A DNA stretch of 55,784 nucleotides from Muribaculaceae bacterium (lineage in GTDB: Bacteria; Bacteroidota; Bacteroidia; Bacteroidales; Muribaculaceae): the NCBI GenBank assembly GCA_017619935.1, contig JAFZRJ010000015.1:1-55784 (forward strand), read 5' to 3'. A program made the position numbers and the translations under genes. The notes beneath the pieces were generated by a model. It searched no databases. It saw nothing but the letters and a program-made list of their open reading frames with translations, and was not told the DNA's origin. Of this stretch, positions 44,111 through 52,023 are shown in pieces. Each line of letters opens with the position of its first letter. Position 1 is the first letter of the stretch.

Positions 44111-46651
44111 TTATTGCGCCAGAATGATGTTGATGACCGCATTCACGTCGCTGATGTCCACCACGTTATCATCGGTGATATATGGGCGACGGTCGTAGTT
44201 CTCGGCCAGATCTCTTTGGAGAATGATATTAATCAGGATGTTCACGTCGGTAATATCAACGATACCATCAAGGTTGATGTCGCCTTCAAGAGCCGGCGGC
44301 TCTGCACTATGCAACTGCACTTGCCAAACATCACTCCAACTGCCCTCGGTATCATCGACATACACGGCCTTCACCATCACGTTGAACAAGCCGTTCTCAG
44401 TCAAATCGCTGACGGTATAACTGGTATCCGTAATACCGGTAATTGTGCGTACGGTAGAATCGCCCACCTCAGTAGCACGACGTGGTGCTTGTGCCGATTC
44501 ACGGGCATCGCCGGCATAAATCTTGATGTTACTGATAACAATGCGCTTTTTGCTGGCGGTTGTTTGGATGGTCAGTTTGCCGCCACTGGTCACATTATCA
44601 AAATAGATTTCCTTTTCTTCCGAAGTGGTAGCGGTCAACGTCTGCGTGATATCGCCATAGGAAACCTTGTAATTAACATTTTCATCAGTGCCGTAAGGAT
44701 ACAAACTCAGTTTCACTGTAAGGCTCGTGGCATTACTAAACGACAGCGTCGGGCTAACCAACGAACCCATACTCTTACTGGCACCAATCTTGATTCCACC
44801 GTCATAAGTATAGACTTTGCTTCCAGTCCAACCTGTGTTATCCATATAATTATCCAGCGAACTTCCAATATCGGTGTTTCCTTCTCTGCTGAAATTCGTA
44901 GTCGGGAAGGTCTCTTGAAGAATTAGCTCATAAGGAGGAATTGCATTCACGTCGTTCACCTTCAAGGTGTAGCTCTTGACGTTCTCCACAGCGCCCCAGT
45001 GGGCAGTGAAGCTGGTCGACGTGATATCGGTGGTGTCGGTAAGTTGGGGCGTGGGCTTGACCATGGCACCTTTATTATACCATAGCGAGGCAGTACCGTC
45101 ACTATTGAGGTTAATCTCTGTCACCGGCTTATCAACTGCTCCCGCACCACCTGTCGAAGATGCCAAAGAACCATTCGCTTTCATGTTGGCCTTCATGGCA
45201 GGAGTTGTAGTTGTGGTGAAGGCATGATTAGTTTCACCAAATAAGTCTTTATTCTCATTATTAATGCTCAACGTACTATCAGCCGGTATGATGGTCGCCA
45301 GTTGAATCGAATAGTTATTGGGGCTGTTCTCATTCCAACGGTCAGCGATATAGGTGAAATGAGAAATCATCACACCTTCGTCGGGAATATACAAGTCCCA
45401 ACCTTGTTGACGGCGATTCTCCAAAATCCAGTACTCATTCTCATTGAGAGCGGTTATCTTAACCGCCTGGTCGGTATCTTCACTTTTGCTGTTGAACACA
45501 GGTAAAGTATATTTCGTGTTATCAACAGGAGTAATCATGTCTATCCAACTCATGTAAGCCTTCTCGTAGGCACTGTATCCGATAGGCGTATCGCCATCAA
45601 TACTGCCACCATTATAGCAACCTGAGTCCATCAAACTCCAACTGCCCATCCCATAATGAGACCCACTACTCGTGTCATAGAAATCGGGCAAGCCTAAACA
45701 ATGTGAGAACTCGTGGCAGAATGTGCCAACGCCGTCTAAGGTTGAACTGCTGTCATTATCTCCTGATATCTCATTGAAAACGGCATATTTGTCTATGGTC
45801 ACGCCATTGCGAGTAACCGGCCCCGAACCATCGCCATAATCTGCGGCTTCATCCAAAGTCCACTGGCACGGCCACACAGAACCTGGCACAGTATAGTAGG
45901 CCTGCGCCTGTCCCACACCAGCATAGACCACGATACACACGTCCACTTTACCATCACCATCGTTGTCATACAGGCTCCAATTGATGTCGTTGCCGGCTTT
46001 TGAAATGGCGTCTATAACCATGGTTCCGCTGAGGTCATCATTGCCATTATAGGCAGAACCTCCGTAATATGAACGATCATTTGGCAAATCATAAATGCCA
46101 TAAATATCGAGTTGTGGGGTATATTTTCCATTGCTCTGATCCTTGAAATACTGGAACGCACTCTTGCTGTCGGTCTTGTAGTGAGCCTCTATCTGCGCCT
46201 TGGTGTTCTTCATCTTTTTGTTGGTGTATTGTACCAAAATAATGGGCACGCGGGGACTCCCCATAGTGGGTACTTGCGTGAGAGCACGACGCGCAGCAGC
46301 CCGGAGCGCTTTCGTGCGCTGGGCGGCGGTCGCCACAGCTCCCATGGTGAACTGGCCTTCGTGCTGCGCCAAGAATTGCTGTTCATCAGCCTTGCGATTG
46401 GCGGCATCATGGGCACGCATAGTGGTGATTCCCTGAGCGGACTTATAATAGAAATCGCCATCAGCGCCTCTATCTATAGTCAATCGGTCGGCTGTTGCCA
46501 AACTGTGGTGGAACTCATCACCTAACATCTGAATCTGTAAGGTTGTGCCGTCGCTTTGGGTGACGGTCTTCAAACCTGGCTTGGCTGGTATTGCCCAAGA
46601 TGAAATGGACAAAAACATCACAACTGCCAGAAAAGTAAATAACTTTTTCAT
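44111..46651 (-). CDS. Secreted M6-family zinc metalloprotease with FN3-like and lectin-like inserts and dockerin pair
   Basis: The 846-residue protein has the signal peptide MKKLFTFLAVVMFLSISSW, an M6 catalytic domain with HEFSHCLGLPD at about residue 313 and the Met-turn GMGSWSLMDSG, and about 250 extra residues before the dockerin. The extra region contains an FN3-like half (TSFTAHWGAVENVKSYTLKV), a lectin- or carbohydrate-binding-like beta domain (residues about 575-700) and a second FN3-like half. The same order occurs in the S8 protein, so the cassette has been shared between proteases. It ends GDINLDGIVDITDVN plus a degenerate second repeat. Confidence 0.9.
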   Translation of the reverse strand: MKKLFTFLAVVMFLSISSWAIPAKPGLKTVTQSDGTTLQIQMLGDEFHHSLATADRLTIDRGADGDFYYKSAQGITTMRAHDAANRKADEQQFLAQHEGQFTMGAVATAAQRTKALRAAARRALTQVPTMGSPRVPIILVQYTNKKMKNTKAQIEAHYKTDSKSAFQYFKDQSNGKYTPQLDIYGIYDLPNDRSYYGGSAYNGNDDLSGTMVIDAISKAGNDINWSLYDNDGDGKVDVCIVVYAGVGQAQAYYTVPGSVWPCQWTLDEAADYGDGSGPVTRNGVTIDKYAVFNEISGDNDSSSTLDGVGTFCHEFSHCLGLPDFYDTSSGSHYGMGSWSLMDSGCYNGGSIDGDTPIGYSAYEKAYMSWIDMITPVDNTKYTLPVFNSKSEDTDQAVKITALNENEYWILENRRQQGWDLYIPDEGVMISHFTYIADRWNENSPNNYSIQLATIIPADSTLSINNENKDLFGETNHAFTTTTTPAMKANMKANGSLASSTGGAGAVDKPVTEINLNSDGTASLWYNKGAMVKPTPQLTDTTDITSTSFTAHWGAVENVKSYTLKVNDVNAIPPYELILQETFPTTNFSREGNTDIGSSLDNYMDNTGWTGSKVYTYDGGIKIGASKSMGSLVSPTLSFSNATSLTVKLSLYPYGTDENVNYKVSYGDITQTLTATTSEEKEIYFDNVTSGGKLTIQTTASKKRIVISNIKIYAGDARESAQAPRRATEVGDSTVRTITGITDTSYTVSDLTENGLFNVMVKAVYVDDTEGSWSDVWQVQLHSAEPPALEGDINLDGIVDITDVNILINIILQRDLAENYDRRPYITDDNVVDISDVNAVINIILAQ

Positions 46652-46701
46652 TTTTAATAAATTAAACTGATTTTAAATAGTTTTTTGCATAGAATAGACC
46701 G

Positions 46702-46709
46702 CAAAAATA
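46702..46709 (-). promoter_or_regulatory. -7 box for the third M6 protease
   Basis: TATTTTTG on the minus strand matches TAnnTTTG. No -33 element at 19-21 nt. Leader about 45 nt. Confidence 0.35.
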
Positions 46710-46793
46710 ATCCTTATTTTTGAGTAGCGGACGTTATCGTTAGTTAATTTGTCAATAAAATCTGTGAAATGGTAAAAAGCTTCGGCCAATTAA

Positions 46794-48026
46794 TCATTTT
46801 CCACGCAGCGCCTGCATCAGCGCATCACCCAAAAGCATTCCTTGCAATTCATAGCCAGCCTCCAGCTGATGGAGATGGTCATTGGGATTCATCAGCCCCG
46901 CCGACACCCACTTGTTGCTCGCACCATAACCTCCGGCAATCGTATATAGATCCCATACGGCTATCTTGTGATGACGGGCATAATTCATGATGATGTCACG
47001 CACTCGCGGAACATTGGCGTTGGCGCCATAACTGGTAACGGTCTTATACACTGTCTTGTAACGGGCTTTACGACGCTTACCTCCACCCACTTTCACCTGT
47101 TGAGCCACCTGTTTTGAAGTACGACGTTGACATTCCATGGGCGTAGTGAGCAGGATATGGGCTTTGGGCATGGCTTTGCGCAGTTGGGAGACCAGTCGAT
47201 TGATGTCCGATTCCACGCCGCCCAAATTGCCGAAAGCCTCATTCGTACCCAACGAGATGATTATCAGTTGCGGGTTGAGCACCTTCATTTGCTCAGCAAA
47301 ATTATTTACCTTCAAATAGGTGCCATAAGTAGCACCGTTATTGCCTATCGCATGCGCCATCACACCCTTTTTGTTATTGGTGATAATGGCTCCGTAGAAA
47401 TCGCTTGTGCACGGCACACCCAGCGTGACCGTATCGGTTTGCTGTTTTAAGTCGATGCGCGAAGCCCATGCCGACAACTCTTTGGCAAACAACAATTCAC
47501 CATTTACCATGGCTGTTTCATATCCGCCATGAGGCGCATGCAACAGCACAACACTGTTAAAGACGTCGTCACGGTCCTTTGCTCTGATCGACAGTTGAGT
47601 AAATGCCGAATCCCAACGAACGGCAACACCCGTAAGCCCTATCTCAGTAGTCCACGTACGTGACAACAGCCGGCTGCTTTCTTTCACCTTCTCACTCGAC
47701 TTGAGGTAATAATCGGTGGGTTCATTAGTCTTTGCCAAATTCAGGGCGGGCAACAGTCCACGGCCACCATTTCCCCACTTGTTTTGCATTTTCCAACGAA
47801 CCTGAGCTGTCATGATACCGGGCTGAATGTGGCTGTCGCCGATATGTACCATTTGCCACTTTCCGTCGGTCCATGACTTGGAATTGCCCAACGAACGACG
47901 CAGGTCGCCCCAGTCATCGCCATTGAAAATGATATGATTGGCGTCGTAATTGATAAAATCAATCTCTTGGCCACCCACATTCAGACATGCCAGCAGGATG
48001 ATGGTGAGAGTAGATAGTCGTTTCAT
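46794..48026 (-). CDS. Secreted SGNH/GDSL-type hydrolase
   Basis: The 410-residue protein has the signal peptide MKRLSTLTIILLACLNVGG and the SGNH blocks: block I VHIGDSHIQPG near residue 62 (nucleophile Ser), block III IISLGTNEAFG near residue 255, and block V NDHLHQLEAGY near residue 390 (Asp-His). Members deacetylate polysaccharides or peptidoglycan or hydrolyse esters; the substrate is unknown. ATG 48026 is chosen over ATG 48104 because it gives the signal peptide and begins 1 nt after the CapA-like gene stop, implying an operon. Confidence 0.82.
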   Translation of the reverse strand: MKRLSTLTIILLACLNVGGQEIDFINYDANHIIFNGDDWGDLRRSLGNSKSWTDGKWQMVHIGDSHIQPGIMTAQVRWKMQNKWGNGGRGLLPALNLAKTNEPTDYYLKSSEKVKESSRLLSRTWTTEIGLTGVAVRWDSAFTQLSIRAKDRDDVFNSVVLLHAPHGGYETAMVNGELLFAKELSAWASRIDLKQQTDTVTLGVPCTSDFYGAIITNNKKGVMAHAIGNNGATYGTYLKVNNFAEQMKVLNPQLIIISLGTNEAFGNLGGVESDINRLVSQLRKAMPKAHILLTTPMECQRRTSKQVAQQVKVGGGKRRKARYKTVYKTVTSYGANANVPRVRDIIMNYARHHKIAVWDLYTIAGGYGASNKWVSAGLMNPNDHLHQLEAGYELQGMLLGDALMQALRGK

Positions 48027-48027
48027 C

Positions 48028-49089
48028 TTATTTTTCGGCGGGGACATTGACATTATGCGTGAGCACCAAGTCATGCGCGCGTTGCATAAATCGGGTAAAC
48101 TCACCTCGTGAATCAGCTCGAAGCAGTTCGGGGCGATGTTCGGGTATCAACACATAATTCTCCCCACGATAACTGGGTTTCTGAACAAAAAACAACTTGT
48201 AGCGGGCGTCATGCACTTGAGGTTTAGAGCCGTTCATGGTAACCGACACTTTAATCATCGCCCCACCCCGACTGTCAATGTCGCGTTGGTTGGAAATGAA
48301 GTTGCCCAAACTATACACCAGCAACACATCCTTGTCGTATGCCTTGCTGTGACGCATCTCCATGGGTTCCACCACATGAGGATGCCCACCGATAATAAGG
48401 TCCACACCTTGCTCCACAAGCCAGTCGGCCAAATCCTTCTGGCTCCTGACGGGCAACAATTGATACTCAATGCCCCAATGCAAACACACACACAGCACCT
48501 GAGCGCCCATCGCACGAGCACGCTGAATGTCACGAGCGATAAGGTCGCGGTTAATGATATCAACCACCGCATCGCTCTGCAACGAGATGCCATTGGTCCC
48601 GTAGGTATAGCTCAGGAAGGCGAATTTCACGCCCTTAATCGTGGTCAAATAGGGAATCTGACGTTCACGCGCCGCCGCATTGACATAGGTCCCGATATGA
48701 GGAATGCCCATCGAATCAAGTGCAGCAATCGTTCGACGCAGACCGTGGTCACGGCGGTCGAGACAGTGATTGTTGGCGGTTAGAAACAAATCGAAACCAG
48801 ACTTCCACAACTGCGCAGCATAACTGTCTGGAGCACTGAAAGCGGGATAACCTGTATAAGGCTTGCCACCTAACGGACACTCCAGATTCAACACTGCATA
48901 GTCAGCCCAACGGATGTCGTCCTCGACGTACCGAAAACAAGGAGAGTAGTCATAAACTCCTTGCGAGGTGATAGCGGCGTTCAATTGCGGCGAGTGCTGC
49001 ATCGCATCACCCACAAACATCAAATCCACCTGATTGTTGCTTTGCAGCAATGAGACCAGCGACAAGGCAAGTATGGTCAGTAATTTCAT
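48028..49089 (-). CDS. CapA-family (poly-gamma-glutamate-synthesis-like) metallophosphatase
   Basis: The 353-residue secreted protein has the PGA_cap metallophosphatase motifs: MFVGDAM near residue 25, LNLECPLGG near 70, TANNHCLDRRDHG near 105, LHWGIEYQ near 210, GGHPHVVEPME near 235 and YSLGNFIS near 260. In CapA/PgsA the family assists polymer synthesis or export, but most Bacteroidales members are uncharacterised. Immediate coupling to the SGNH hydrolase suggests a joint cell-envelope polymer role (inference). Confidence 0.85.
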   Translation of the reverse strand: MKLLTILALSLVSLLQSNNQVDLMFVGDAMQHSPQLNAAITSQGVYDYSPCFRYVEDDIRWADYAVLNLECPLGGKPYTGYPAFSAPDSYAAQLWKSGFDLFLTANNHCLDRRDHGLRRTIAALDSMGIPHIGTYVNAAARERQIPYLTTIKGVKFAFLSYTYGTNGISLQSDAVVDIINRDLIARDIQRARAMGAQVLCVCLHWGIEYQLLPVRSQKDLADWLVEQGVDLIIGGHPHVVEPMEMRHSKAYDKDVLLVYSLGNFISNQRDIDSRGGAMIKVSVTMNGSKPQVHDARYKLFFVQKPSYRGENYVLIPEHRPELLRADSRGEFTRFMQRAHDLVLTHNVNVPAEK

Positions 49090-49164
49090 CTTGGTCCAGC
49101 ATTAGACAACGAACCTGCCATTGCGCTCATCTTCAGAACATGCAAGGCAGGCCTGTATGAATTG

Positions 49165-50049
49165 TTATGATTGATATATCTCGTGTTTGGCGGCCAGCAG
49201 GGTGTTGTGCATCAGCGACACGATGGTCATGGGGCCTACTCCGCCGGGGACGGGAGTAATGAAACTGCAATGCGGCGCCACATGCTCAAAATCGACATCA
49301 CCGCACAAACGCCACCCACGCTCTCGTGTCGCATCCTCGACACGCGTCGTTCCCACGTCAATCACCACAGCACCTTCTTTCACCATATCCTCGGTTACAA
49401 AATTAGGACTTCCCAACGCGGCAATCAAGATATCGGCCTGAAGCGTGAGTTCCTTAATGTTGGGCGTGGCACTGTGGCACACCGTCACGGTGCAGTTGCC
49501 TGGATTGGCTTTCTGCATAAGCATGGTAGCGACCGGTTTGCCCACAATGTTGCTACGTCCTAGCACCACACAATGTTTGCCTCGTGTTTCTATGCCATAA
49601 CGCTCCAGCAACATGAGAATGCCCGAAGGGGTGGCGGATCGAAAACATGGCAACCCGATAGACAGACGCCCCACATTGATGGGATGGAATCCATCCACAT
49701 CCTTGCGATAGTCAATGGCTTCTATCACGGCTTGTGCATTGATGTGACGAGGCAAAGGCAGTTGAACGATGAAACCATCCACACCTGTATCTTCATTCAG
49801 CCGATGTATCTCGGCTATCAAAGTTTCCTGAGTGACATTCTCATCAAAGCGGATGAGCGACGACCTAAAGCCACATTGCTCGCAGGCTTTCACCTTTGAT
49901 GCCATATAGCTCTCGCTGCCCCCGTCATGCCCCACAAGCACACCGACAAGGTGTGGGCGACGGCCACCAGCCGACACGATTTCCTTCACTTGTTCGGCTA
50001 TCTCCTCCTTGATTTGCGCCGATACCGTTTTTCCATCTATCATTTGCAT
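49165..50049 (-). CDS. folD: Methylenetetrahydrofolate dehydrogenase/cyclohydrolase
   Basis: The 294-residue bifunctional enzyme interconverts 5,10-methylene-, methenyl- and 10-formyl-THF with NADP. Signatures: [17 protein letters not shown] near residue 48 (catalytic Lys), [13 protein letters not shown] near 92, [14 protein letters not shown] near 167, and the C-terminal [11 protein letters not shown] near 270. It follows ffh by 24 nt on the same strand and probably shares its promoter. Confidence 0.95.
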   Translation of the reverse strand: MQMIDGKTVSAQIKEEIAEQVKEIVSAGGRRPHLVGVLVGHDGGSESYMASKVKACEQCGFRSSLIRFDENVTQETLIAEIHRLNEDTGVDGFIVQLPLPRHINAQAVIEAIDYRKDVDGFHPINVGRLSIGLPCFRSATPSGILMLLERYGIETRGKHCVVLGRSNIVGKPVATMLMQKANPGNCTVTVCHSATPNIKELTLQADILIAALGSPNFVTEDMVKEGAVVIDVGTTRVEDATRERGWRLCGDVDFEHVAPHCSFITPVPGGVGPMTIVSLMHNTLLAAKHEIYQS

Positions 50050-50073
50050 AGTCTTCTCAATTTATAGTGATTG

Positions 50074-51393
50074 TTATCGGCCGAACCGCATCTTGAACGG
50101 ATTCTTCGACGTTGATACCATGTGCATCATTTTGCGTGTTTGCTCAAATTGCTTGAGCAGGCGATTCACCTCCTGGATGTCGGTGCCGCTACCCGCAGCA
50201 ATGCGTTTGCGGCGACTGCCGTTCATTACGTCGGGATGGGTGCGTTCGTAAGGAGTCATTGACTTGATGATGGCTTCAATGCTCTTAAATGCGTCATCGT
50301 CAATGTCAATGTCTTTGATAGCCTTGCCCACTCCGGGAATCATTGACGCCAAATCCTTGAGATTGCCCATCTTCTTGATTTGCCCGATTTGAGCCAAAAA
50401 ATCGTTGAAATCAAATGTGTTTTGGCGCAACTTTTTCTCTAACTTGCGAGCCTCTTCCTCATCATACTGCTGCTGCATGCGGTCGACGAACGACACAATG
50501 TCGCCCATGCCTAGAATGCGATCGGCCATACCTGCCGGACGGAATGGATCGATAGCCTCCATCTTTTCGCCAGTACCTACCCACTTGATGGGCTTGTTCA
50601 CCACCGAGCGAATCGACAACGCGGCACCGCCACGTGTGTCACCATCGAGTTTGGTGAGCACCACGCCGTCAAAGTCGAGACGGTCGTTAAATTCCTTGGC
50701 GGTGTTCACCGCGTCTTGACCGGTCATGGAATCCACCACAAAAAGGGTCTCGGTGGGATTGATGGCACGTTTGATGGATTCAATTTCCTGCATCATTTGC
50801 TCATCCACCGCCAGACGACCGGCGGTATCGACGATAACCAGGTCACGGCCTGTGCGCTTGGCTTCGGCGATAGCATTGAGAGCAATCTGCACAGGGTCTT
50901 TGCTGTCGGGCTCGCAATAAACGGGCACTTCTATTTGTTCACCCAGCACTTTTAGTTGCTCAATAGCGGCGGGACGATAGACGTCGCAAGCCACCAACAA
51001 CGGATTCTTGCCTTTTTCTTTCTTGAGTTTGCGGGCAAGCTTTCCTGAGAATGTCGTCTTACCCGAACCTTGAAGACCCGACATGAGAATGATGGCCGGC
51101 TTGCCTTCGATGTTGAACGACGCTTGTTCTCCACCCATAAGTTCGGCGAGTTCGTCGTGAACAATCTTCACCATGAGTTGGCTGGGCTTGAGGGAGTTAA
51201 TCACATCCTGACCCAGCGCCTTGGCCTTTACCGTGTCGGTGAACTGCTTGGCCACCTTGTAGTTGACATCCGCGTCAATCAAGGCTCTACGCACCTCTTT
51301 CAAGGTCTCGGCCACATTAATTTCGGTAATCTTACCTTGTCCTTTTAGTATCTTAAATGATCTCTCGAGTTTCTCTGATAAATTGTCAAACAT
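50074..51393 (-). CDS. ffh: Signal recognition particle protein
   Basis: The 439-residue SRP GTPase targets signal-bearing nascent proteins to FtsY and SecYEG. It has an N domain (1-85), a G domain with GLQGSGKTTFSGKLA near residue 105, DTAGRLAVDEQM near 188 and TKLDGDTRGGAALS near 246, and an M domain (about 320-439). The C-terminus is short and basic (KNPFKMRFGR). It has a textbook promoter. Confidence 0.96.
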   Translation of the reverse strand: MFDNLSEKLERSFKILKGQGKITEINVAETLKEVRRALIDADVNYKVAKQFTDTVKAKALGQDVINSLKPSQLMVKIVHDELAELMGGEQASFNIEGKPAIILMSGLQGSGKTTFSGKLARKLKKEKGKNPLLVACDVYRPAAIEQLKVLGEQIEVPVYCEPDSKDPVQIALNAIAEAKRTGRDLVIVDTAGRLAVDEQMMQEIESIKRAINPTETLFVVDSMTGQDAVNTAKEFNDRLDFDGVVLTKLDGDTRGGAALSIRSVVNKPIKWVGTGEKMEAIDPFRPAGMADRILGMGDIVSFVDRMQQQYDEEEARKLEKKLRQNTFDFNDFLAQIGQIKKMGNLKDLASMIPGVGKAIKDIDIDDDAFKSIEAIIKSMTPYERTHPDVMNGSRRKRIAAGSGTDIQEVNRLLKQFEQTRKMMHMVSTSKNPFKMRFGR

Positions 51394-51415
51394 AGTTCTT
51401 TTTTTAATTTCGGTG

Positions 51416-51447
51416 CAAAATTAGTGTATGTCTAGAGAAATGCCAAA
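51416..51447 (-). promoter_or_regulatory. Promoter for ffh-folD
   Basis: TTTG (51447-51444, minus) and TAATTTTG (51423-51416) have a 20-nt spacer, an exact consensus match. Leader about 15 nt. Confidence 0.6.
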
Positions 51448-51567
51448 TTTATTTGTGCATTTCAGAGACTATTTGCGGTTGATCAACCTCAATTTTAATG
51501 CCTACCGAGGAGGGAACAAGACTGTTAATAAACACTAACAAATGACGGATATACAATTCAATCACAC

Positions 51568-51575
51568 TACATTTG
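51568..51575 (+). promoter_or_regulatory. -7 box for the small secreted barrel-like protein
   Basis: TACATTTG matches TAnnTTTG with no recognisable -33 element. Leader about 20 nt. Confidence 0.35.
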
Positions 51576-51600
51576 TTTTTAGAACTAACCAAATAACGAA

Positions 51601-51990
51601 ATGATGAAGCATTTTTTGATGATTGTAATGGTCATTGCAGGCCTTACCATGATGGGGCAGGAATATACCTTGCGAGCCACTAAGTACCATCCCGGAACTG
51701 GGGGTGCTGGATGGGTCACAGCCAGCGGTGCGCGCATCGACAACACCAAGCTTCGCAATTACGAAATCCGCTGGGTGGCGCTTTCGGGAGACATGTTCCG
51801 CCAACACGGTTTCAAACTGGGCGACACCATCAATGTGACTTGCGAAAAAGTGCCTAAACTCAACGGAAAATGGGTGGTGAAAGACCGTATGGGAACACGT
51901 CGTCCATTGCACATCGACTTTTTGTTGCCGAAGGGCGATAATTACAATTTCACCAGTCCAACCAATGTTACGATTGAAAAGGTCAAATAA
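51601..51990 (+). CDS. Small secreted protein, possibly a double-psi beta-barrel (RlpA/3D-like) domain
   Basis: The 129-residue protein has a signal peptide (residues 1-20) and one small beta domain. The pattern ATKYHPGTGGAGWVTASG, IRWVALSGDMF, FKLGDTINV and GKWVVKDRMGTRRPLHIDFL recalls 3D/RlpA-type double-psi barrels, which bind or cleave glycans, with Asp in KDRMG and IDFL at the expected places. Family assignment is tentative. It is the last chromosomal-looking gene before the mobile region and converges on it. Confidence 0.65.
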   Translation: MMKHFLMIVMVIAGLTMMGQEYTLRATKYHPGTGGAGWVTASGARIDNTKLRNYEIRWVALSGDMFRQHGFKLGDTINVTCEKVPKLNGKWVVKDRMGTRRPLHIDFLLPKGDNYNFTSPTNVTIEKVK

Positions 51991-52023
51991 GGCCTAGATT
52001 TCATCGCTTTAACATAAAAAAAG

